From: Chloroflexota bacterium
GTDB taxonomy: Bacteria; Chloroflexota; Dormibacteria; Dormibacterales; Dormibacteraceae
Reading direction: 5' to 3'
Length of the DNA: 6,043 bases
NCBI GenBank assembly: GCA_005880175.1
Contig: VBJR01000181.1
Span: 1-6,043, forward strand
The notes below the pieces were generated by a model, which saw nothing but the letters and a program-made list of their open reading frames with translations, did no database searches and had not been told where the DNA came from. Of this stretch, positions 5,693 through 6,043 are shown piece by piece (within the stretch, counting starts at the first letter, position 1; every line of letters starts with the position of its first letter). Made by a program: the position numbers and the translations under genes.

Positions 5693-5758
5693 AACCCGGC
5701 CCGGCGGCGGCGACATTGTCCGTTTTTTGTCTGTCTCCGTCGGGCAGGATGGGTCGGC

Positions 5759-6019
5759 ATGCAGACGAACACGATGAGCAGCTCGCACGTCGTCGAGTGG
5801 GACGAGCGCAACCTCGCCCACCTGCTGGCGGGCGACGTCAGCCCCTCCGAGGTGGACGAGGTGCTCCACAGCCCCACCTCGATGCGCCGGCGCATCGCCG
5901 GCAACCGCCGCAAGTACCACGGCCGCACGCACGCCGGGCGCCGGCTGAACGTCATCGTCGACGTGCTCGGGCCCAACCACGTCCGGCCGCGCACCGCGCG
6001 GGACGTCCCCAGACGATGA
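5759..6019 (+). CDS. BrnT-like toxin of a type II toxin-antitoxin system
   Basis: This 86-residue basic protein resembles BrnT, a RelE-fold ribonuclease toxin that inhibits translation. BrnT-like signals are VEWDERNLAHLL (12-23), a SPSEVDEVL stretch (28-36) corresponding to the conserved helix before the strand, then GRTHAGRRLNVIVDVLG (55-71) and the terminal block VRPRTARD (75-82), comparable to the RIISAR/TAR motif at the BrnT C-terminus. It ends sooner after TAR than many relatives, which continue with ERRxYRR-like residues. AGGA lies 9 nt before ATG 5759 and favours this start over the internal ATG at 5774. The stop overlaps the ATG of the next frame by 4 bp (ATGA), the translational coupling usual in brnTA, where the toxin gene comes first and the BrnA antitoxin autorepresses. 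The assignment rests on motif pattern; a DUF4258-type relative is the main alternative. Confidence 0.65.
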   Translation: MQTNTMSSSHVVEWDERNLAHLLAGDVSPSEVDEVLHSPTSMRRRIAGNRRKYHGRTHAGRRLNVIVDVLGPNHVRPRTARDVPRR

Positions 6020-6043
6020 GGCTGCACCGCGGCGACCTGACCG
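6016..6043 (+). CDS. Start of a second frame in the antitoxin position (partial)
   Basis: An ATG at 6016 overlaps the toxin-like stop codon as ATGA and opens a frame reading MRLHRGDLT before the window ends. Overlap, strand and order match a BrnA-type antitoxin or other cognate partner of the preceding gene. Nine residues are too few to recognise any domain, so identity is inferred from context only. Confidence 0.45.

Noticed and set aside
4861..6027. Minus-strand 388-codon open frame spanning the hydrolase and toxin region
   Set aside because: It overlaps the hydrolase in another frame and runs antisense to the toxin-like gene; the composition is low-complexity Arg/Gly/Pro and the clear alpha/beta hydrolase motifs are in the other frame.

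Overview
The window is very GC-rich. Codon use is strongly biased to G or C at the third position, so most long open frames on the opposite strand are shadows. A secreted S53 peptidase of the short, prodomain-less type common in actinobacteria, a bacterial-type valyl-tRNA synthetase and a BrnT-like toxin together suggest a high-GC actinobacterium. Thermoleophilia (Solirubrobacterales/Gaiellales) is possible, but this is an impression from protein style, not a proof.

Layout, left to right. Positions 1-711 (minus) hold the N-terminal 237 codons of a multi-pass membrane protein resembling the proton-pumping NuoL/M/N-Mrp family; the gene runs off the left edge. A strong 13-bp hairpin (752-782) separates it from a secreted sedolisin-type serine peptidase (808-2013, minus). 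That peptidase has its own sigma70-like promoter, whose -35 box overlaps the stop codon of the next gene. Positions 2103-4571 (minus) hold valS. The 411-bp gap 4572-4982 has no gene but is rich in signals: a valS promoter with a perfect TATAAT, a structured leader with a 20-codon mini-ORF, an 18-bp imperfect inverted repeat pair and a GC-rich hairpin after the upstream gene. Positions 4983-5678 (minus) encode an alpha/beta hydrolase. On the plus strand, 5759-6019 encodes a BrnT-like toxin, and a second frame starts at 6016 with a 4-bp overlap, in the position of the antitoxin.

The most striking feature is inside valS. The gene is not collinear with a normal valyl-tRNA synthetase. A short piece of about 17 residues is missing at about 4078, which shifts the frame. 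About 90 residues, including the ISRQLWWGH-type signature, are missing between 3563 and 3365 and are replaced by a perfect 199-bp inverted copy of another part of the same gene (3365-3563 equals the reverse complement of 3877-4075). valS is essential and the two arms are identical, so an assembly or amplification chimera is the leading explanation; a recent real rearrangement is the alternative. The continuous 822-codon frame across this region is an accident of GC content and should not be trusted as a protein.

The genes show no obvious single pathway. The four minus-strand genes look like separate transcription units, and the toxin-antitoxin-like pair diverges from the hydrolase across an 80-bp gap. 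I see no mobile element, CRISPR array, tRNA or rRNA, and no convincing undescribed multi-gene system.
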